From the NCBI GenBank assembly GCA_009193035.1, contig SWDT01000125.1:1-64000 (forward strand): a DNA stretch of 64,000 nt. The letters run 5' to 3'. Positions 59,145-64,000 of the stretch are shown one piece after another; positions within the stretch are counted from its first letter, which is position 1, and each line of letters opens with the position of its first letter. A program made the position numbers and the translations under genes. Under the pieces are notes generated by a model. It was given only the letters and a program-made list of their open reading frames with translations, made no database searches and was not told the origin of the DNA. This DNA comes from Halicephalobus mephisto. Taxonomy: Eukaryota > Nematoda > Chromadorea > Rhabditida > Panagrolaimidae.

Positions 59145-59890
59145 TTAAATGTAAATGAGAGCAACGATCAGGACCGCTATTGCAGCCAAGATGATGAGGA
59201 ATAGCAGGATCCAGAAAAGGGAAGCTGCTCCTCCACAACAAAACTGCTGACATCCAGAAGGCTTATATTTCGACTGATATCGTTTCTCTGCTTCCATCGC
59301 TTTCTTCATTATACTCCTCATCGTCTTGGCATCCATGGGTGGAGGCGCGTAGAAAGGAGGGGGTGGAGGTGCAGGGTACCAGAATGGGATCGGTGGGGGT
59401 ACCGGAATACCCTCATACGGAGCAACGAAGGCTCCAGGCACCATGGAATGTGGTTGTTGATTGTAAAGCATGATAGTGCCGCCGGCATTGCTGCCATTTA
59501 CCTGCGAAGCACGAGATTGAGAATTTCTAAACATAAACTGTTAAAGAATATTTTTAAATTACAAAGTTTACTTTCTAGCACTTATGGAAACGGTATCAAT
59601 CTGAGCAGGATTGAATTGAGAAGATTCTTCGTACGTCGATTCATGTCGAGAAGGGGTGTGCTGGAAAATTGCAAAATAAAAATAATTCGAAATTCAAAAA
59701 TTACCAAAGAAAAAGTGACAGATCTTTGAGAGGCTCTGGAAGGGGTTCTAGATGGGACTCTGGAGGAAGACACGCAACTACGAGGAGTTTGATTCGATGA
59801 AGCTACTTTTTCTTCAGAATTCTGGTCAGAAGGGTTTTTTTGCTCCTGTTGTTGAGCTTCAGTTTTCGCTTCAGAAGACGGCTCCGACAT
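59145..59890 (-). CDS. Tail-anchored proline-rich membrane protein, unrecognised
   Basis: Three exons (59890-59705, 59660-59572, 59526-59145) give 218 residues. The N-terminal half is Ser/Gln/Glu-rich and looks disordered, with repeated SRTPSR-like segments. Around residues 130-160 is a proline-rich stretch (PPPIPFWYPAPPPPPFYAPP) that could bind SH3, WW or EVH1 domains. A basic helix follows, then a cysteine cluster (CQQFCCGG) and a single hydrophobic helix that ends the protein (about 194-218). With no signal peptide this predicts a tail-anchored protein, cytosolic side outward, probably palmitoylated next to the membrane. It lies 145 bp downstream of the next gene on the same strand, so both may be in an operon. 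No named family recognised. Confidence 0.78.
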
Positions 59891-60035
59891 TAATTTTTTA
59901 GTTTAAATAAAATAGGTGAATGAAAAATCACTTGAAAATTCTATAGAAATAGTCGACCTGACTTTTTGGTAGAAATAACTCAATCTTGCGCGAAAACGGA
60001 CTGAAATTGCGGTCGAATCTGACTCTACGCATGCC

Positions 60036-60589
60036 TTATCTCTTTTCAAAGGGCGCCAAGTTGAGAAAGAGATGTCTTCTCCATATAGGGGTCATGTTCG
60101 AGAAAAGGTAATCGTCGGTCATCTCAGTTGCGACGGCCGCTGGCAATCTTGAAGACAACTGACCAATTTTGTAATTGTCAAATCGATTTAGTCGTGAGAT
60201 TGAAGGAAATCAACCAAAAGGCAGAAAGGAATGATATATTTAGGGAAGAAATTACATGGATAACGAACCTGGATAATATCGAAAATCGGTGGTCGTAATG
60301 GAGCTCGACGTTTCCTAGCAGCTACAGTATTTGGACGAGAGGTTAGTCTCCGAGGATCAATAAGATTTGATCTTGGTCCAACTGTTATGCTTTCGAATTT
60401 CACGCCATCGTTGGTCGAGATCGGGGGTCTGACACGAATTCTGACAGGAACCGTGCCGACCATAGGCATCGGGTAGACATATCTGACGGTTTCACCTCCA
60501 GGTACCCCTATAGGACGAGGAATCATTTCGGGCTTGCCGTTAGGATGAGAAGTAGAAGGAATACTCGTCGAGAGATGCACCGGTATCAT
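60036..60589 (-). CDS. Small basic protein, unrecognised
   Basis: Two exons (60589-60269 and 60158-60036) give 147 residues. The start is the first ATG after an in-frame stop. The first exon is rich in Pro, Arg and Val (GETVRYVYPMPMVGTVPVRI) and ends in RKRRAPLRPP, a possible nuclear localisation sequence. The second exon gives TEMTDDYLFSNMTPIWRRHL and ends FEKR. No signal peptide or membrane helix. The splice (CAG|gttcgt ... GGTCAG|TTG) keeps the frame and uses the same unusual GTTCGT donor seen twice in unc-33. I do not recognise a family. The next gene on this strand starts 145 bp after its stop. Confidence 0.65.
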
Positions 60590-60931
60590 AGCAAGACCAG
60601 TCAAGCCGAATCGTTAAGGTAAACCCAAAATTTGGAAGAAGCAGGAATTAAGTGGAAGCGTCTTGATTCGAAAGAGGATAGATTCTTGAGGATTACCGAT
60701 TCGAATCGAAAACTGCCTCGGGTAATGCACGAATCGCACGAGGAGCTTTCGAACGATATTTGGACGACTTTTCTAAGCTCAATTGATGCATCGACCATCC
60801 AGCAGGGTCCACTCAAAGCGGAAAACCCATCTATGATGTGCTGTGTGTCTAAAGAAAGTAAGAGCAAACTGAAGCGATCGGGGTTGTCTAATGAAGCTCT
60901 GCAGATCAAAATCAAGAGGAAGACGGACTAA
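60590..60931 (+). CDS. Coding-like block, strand unsettled (uncertain)
   Basis: From about 60632 to a TAA at 60931 the plus strand is open for 100 codons with a hydrophilic, Lys/Glu/Ser-rich product (KWKRLDSKEDRFLRITDSNR at the start, LQIKIKRKTD at the end). There is no good start codon before the Met at about 60725. The minus strand is also open over 60915-60601. It may be one exon of a gene on either strand. No domain recognised. Confidence 0.3.
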
Positions 60932-61774
60932 AAAGGACTTTGTCCACTTGACGAGGTGGTTTGCTTCTTCACTCAGTACTCATCAACGAAAAATAATTCA
61001 TCATAGATAGTTTTGAGGACACTTGAAAATTGATCATTATTGAAATGTTTATAAACACATATTGAATTATTTATTCATTAAAGATACTAGAAATTCCATT
61101 TTGAATTTCATAGCAAGATTTCCTTTTTTTTCTCAATAACTTAAGCAATACTTCCAATTTGATTTGTAACATTTTCAACACCATTGTTGATTTCTGAACT
61201 CTATTCTGAAGAGCTGTTAGGAACCAAATGATAATAAAGTAAATCATATTAGGATACTGGATGAAAATATACATATACCATAATTTCCTTTTAACTTGAG
61301 AATAAATAGTTAAATTGATACTAATATGAAGTAGTTCATAATAATTTAGTTGACAATAATACAACTTTTCTAAAATTAATTAATAATTAAATCCAGAAAT
61401 TTTGAAATTGTGATCTCTCGCAACGAAAAAATGAGTTCTGCTCAAATCACTATGGACAAAGATAAGTCAAAAATAAGATCTTCTATTTATAGTTAACACA
61501 TGCACTCTCTAAATAAGCATTTCTGATGAAGAGAAGTTTAATTGTAATGACTCTGATGGTTTTCGATATTATTGGCATGATCTTAGAGAAGAGTTTAAGT
61601 ACTTTTCCAAAAGAAATTTTACAAGAAGTGATATAATATGAAAGGTATCCTCAGAAGTTTGTAATCTTAAAGTTAAGTTTATTTCTTTCTAAATGAGCAG
61701 TTGAGACTATCAGAAGTTATCTAAAGAAGAAATTTTGTTATTTATGAAGAAAAATAAACAATATAGTTTTACTT
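60932..61774. other. AT-rich spacer
   Basis: A minus-strand frame at 61071-61364 has a hydrophobic run and a Lys-rich tail but no start context or partner exon. I see no gene. Confidence 0.4.
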
Positions 61775-61985
61775 CCCAACAGAACAATGCCAAGATCCGT
61801 GTCAATTTGAGCTCAAAATGTGGTTTAATCAGGATAATGTTAACCTTTTCGACTGATCTTCCTGCTTACCGGACTTGAATTTTATGAGAAGTATATGAGA
61901 TATCATTACTTGTGATATTTACTGTGAAAAAGAAAATTGGATAACAGTAAATCATTAAAACAAACTATCTTGTGCATACAAAAAA
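61775..61985 (+). mobile_element. Decayed Tc1/mariner transposase relic
   Basis: In one plus-strand frame with several stops the sequence reads QQNNAKIRV, then MWFNQDNVNLFD, SSCLPDLNFM and CEKENWITVNH. This follows the Tc1/mariner order QQDNA ... WFxxxNVxLLDW ... SPDLNPIE ... LK. The second catalytic Asp (QQDN) has become Asn and stops interrupt the frame, so it is inactive. It is a different, older copy than the one at the left edge. Confidence 0.65.
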
Positions 61986-62724
61986 TGAGTATATGATACA
62001 TTCAATTTATATTAGTGTATTGTATTTAATGTGCTGACGTATTGAATATAATGTATATGAGGCATTAGAATCGCTCTAATGTACCGATTTTTATGCACAA
62101 AATTAAAGATCAACCTGTCGGGAAATTACTAAATCTTTGAGTGCATAAATCAGCGATTTTCTAAAGTCATTAAGAAAAATGAGAAATTTATCGATTGTTA
62201 AATAATTTTTGTTTTTTAAAATGAATTAGAAAAATTGCAATAGTATACAAAATAACTTACTCTACTATATATCTATATCTATATTTATATCTATATATAT
62301 CTTATCTATTCAGTTTGATTTCATCATCTAATGTAAAATTCAGGGCATGTGTATGTTTGTTCAGGTCATTATTATAAAAGCTAAAAATAAATATTTTCAA
62401 GACATTCTTTTGGCATGAATTTCCAGACTGTTCGATTTTAGATATTGATTTTAGAAATTTCCATAAAATCCTAGAATATTCCTAGAACTTCCTTAGAATT
62501 TTGAAAGTCTTTAAAATGTTTTGTTGGACTCTAGAAGATTTTAAGATATTTACAGACTTTTAATCAACTTAAAAAATTAAACAATCTTAATAAGATTCCG
62601 TTAACTGTTAATATCAAATGTAACTGTTGTTTGAATTTGTAATTTTAGAATTCAGATTTTCTAAGTATTTTTGCATATTTTTCTTTTGTCTGGAGAGTCT
62701 GTTATTCAACTTTTGCTCAAGATA
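61986..62724. other. AT-rich spacer with a TATATC microsatellite
   Basis: A run of TATATC/TATATT-type units lies at about 62266-62312. A few TTCnnGAA-type repeats occur at 62400-62560. No gene seen. Confidence 0.5.
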
Positions 62725-63018
62725 TTATTTCTTAAATAAAAAGTCATCATAAATTGCCTTCGAATTACTAAGAACTGAGTTTAATAATTGTTCCCTCGCG
62801 TTTATTATTGTTTGGATCGAAATATTCATCTGATCAATTGCTGTAGTGTATTGTGCAAGGAGATTTCGAGTTACATTGTCCACTTGCTGATTGAAAAACA
62901 AGACCAAAATAACACTCTCGACAATTTCGGACGTTCCACTTCGAGCAATTTGATTTACAGAATTACCGTTTCCGAACCATCTTGAGTATTTGCTAATGTC
63001 GAGATATTTCGTTCGAAA
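62725..63018 (-). CDS. Open coding-like stretch (uncertain)
   Basis: About 95 codons are open up to a TAA at 62725, with a hydrophobic run (VESVILVLFF) followed by an amphipathic helix region (TTAIDQMNISIQTIINAREQ). There is no ATG at the start of the frame, so it would have to be an internal or last exon. It lies about 165 bp downstream of the S28 peptidase stop on the same strand. No family recognised. Confidence 0.25.
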   Translation of the reverse strand, partial: FRTKYLDISKYSRWFGNGNSVNQIARSGTSEIVESVILVLFFNQQVDNVTRNLLAQYTTAIDQMNISIQTIINAREQLLNSVLSNSKAIYDDFLFKK

Positions 63019-63185
63019 TTAATACAAAAACAAAAAACAAAAGGGAAATTGTAAGTTTCACGATTATTTGTATCAATGATGATGAAATTTTATAGCCACT
63101 CCATTAATGGAATGCTTTTGTTATGAACAGGATTAATGAAATTCGAAAACGTGCTTATTGATGTGTAGTGGATGTATTGATAGAT

Positions 63186-63577
63186 TTACTTGACCCATTC
63201 ACTAACCAGTTGGGCGATCTGAGCTCTGGCACTCACTAATCCTTGGAGATCACCATCCCTAACCGGATACATGTCTGCACAATGAGCGGTACCTGAAATT
63301 AATCGATTAACCAGTGTTGGAAGTAAAATAATTCAATACCATTGATTAAGATGGATATAACTCCATTAGTGCCGTCCGTATAGAGTCCTAGAGCATGCCA
63401 AGGGTCGAGACTTCCATTTGGTAACGCAACATTGGTCGCTGTGTAATTCTTGACACCTCCATAGTACGCTTCAGTGTAAGCAATGGAACTATCGATAAAT
63501 GATCGATTGAAGCTCGGACCATAGACATCAGTACAGAAGTCAACATAGTAACTAAATAACTTCATATAATAAAACAC
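63186..63577 (-). CDS. S28-family serine carboxypeptidase, 3' end only
   Basis: The last two exons (about 63577-63340 and 63292-63186; 47-bp intron) of a lysosomal Pro-X carboxypeptidase-type enzyme (prolylcarboxypeptidase/DPP7 family). The first part has YYVDFCTDVYGPSF and then LPNGSLDPWHALG, which contains the catalytic Asp. The last exon starts with GTAHCADMYP, which holds the catalytic His. The protein ends AQLVSEWVK. These enzymes trim peptides next to proline in lysosomes or outside cells. The catalytic Ser and the N-terminus lie upstream; the acceptor of the first exon shown is not certain, and I found no further exon before 64000. Confidence 0.85.
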
Positions 63578-64000
63578 TTTGTGAAAAAAATAACTTTAGT
63601 TAGATTTGAGTTTTAACACGATTCAAATCAATTTAGTATAGTTTAAATGTATAATCAGGATTTATAATCCCATTTTGTTAAACGCTCTTCTATATCAGAT
63701 AATCCATAAATTTTTGTTTTCAGTTTTTCGTGTTTCTGATCACTTTTCCAAAAAAAACATAATTATAGTCAATGTATAAAACAGATCTAAATATAGAAAA
63801 GAATGACTAAAAGTAGTAAAGTTCATACAAAAAAGTCTTAATACAGTAGATTCAAAGTCGCTTAAAAATAAATCAAATTGTGTAAATTTCCTAGATATAA
63901 AACATGAAATTTTATATTTTTATCTTATTTTTTCATCCCAAAAAAGTTTTCCAAAAATTTAACACAAATTCTAAATAAATACCTTATAAACTATATTATG
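63578..64000. other. Probably an intron of the S28 peptidase gene
   Basis: AT-rich sequence reaching the right edge of the window with no recognisable exon. As the peptidase runs on the minus strand, this should be an intron unless the gene is broken. Confidence 0.4.

Noticed and set aside
60060..60110. Plus-strand first exon MSSPYRGHVREK with a GTAATC donor
   Set aside because: No plus-strand exon continues the frame, and the minus strand gives a better exon of the small basic protein over the same bases.
62266..62312. TATATC run as a promoter or regulatory array
   Set aside because: Simple microsatellite with no gene start next to it.
1..64000. CRISPR arrays, bacterial-type operons, riboswitches
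   Set aside because: The window is eukaryotic: introns, trans-splice acceptors and animal genes throughout; no array of identical repeats with unique spacers is present.

Overview
The window is nuclear DNA of a nematode, most likely a rhabditid (Caenorhabditis-like). The evidence is: very short (about 43-50 bp) GT-AG introns with TTTCAG-type acceptors, trans-splice-like acceptors just upstream of start codons, Tc3-like transposase fragments, a nematode-type Srg/Srv chemoreceptor, and recognisable orthologues of UNC-64, NUCB-1, UNC-33, TSG-101 and a Rac GTPase (CED-10). tsg-101 and ced-10 are side by side, as I recall them being in C. elegans. The species cannot be named from the sequence. All gene models were spliced by eye; in each confident model the exon phases close exactly.

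Left part (1-25.7 kb) is AT-rich, gene-poor and full of mobile DNA. It starts with the 3' end of a Tc3-like transposon, then a decayed Ty3/gypsy retroelement (gag frame-broken, pol open but cut off inside the integrase core). It also holds two inverted-repeat elements (9.9-10.7 kb and 22.5-23.8 kb) and a short MITE copy. The host genes are an unusual HSP70-like ATPase (12.0-14.1 kb) with a decayed 3' copy beside it, and a complete seven-transmembrane receptor (17.1-18.7 kb). One intact-looking 5S rRNA gene (19.73 kb) sits near two decayed 5S copies.

Right part (25.7-60.9 kb) is gene-dense. In order: syntaxin unc-64 (-), a small secreted protein (-), a minimal matrix metalloproteinase (+), a four-TM protein (-), nucleobindin nucb-1 (+), a two-TM protein (+), dihydropyrimidinase (-), the CRMP unc-33 (-), tsg-101 (+), ced-10/Rac (+), an allatostatin-C/somatostatin-like neuropeptide precursor (+), an unrecognised 171-aa protein (+), a fatty-acid elongase (-), a tail-anchored proline-rich protein (-) and a small novel protein (-). 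Several neuronal genes lie here (unc-64 in vesicle fusion, unc-33 and ced-10 in axon and cytoskeleton control, a neuropeptide), but nothing shows they form one system. Introns and spacers are packed with degenerate TTCnnGAA-type repeats. Two more copies of the MITE occur here.

The last 3 kb returns to AT-rich sequence with another decayed transposase and the 3' end of an S28 serine carboxypeptidase on the minus strand that runs out of the window.

The best candidates for something undescribed are the HSP70-like protein that has an N-terminal myristoylation-type start and a C-terminal CaaX box but no substrate-binding domain, the metalloproteinase without a cysteine-switch propeptide, the tandem UNC-33/dihydropyrimidinase pair, and the 5S-derived repeat lineage.
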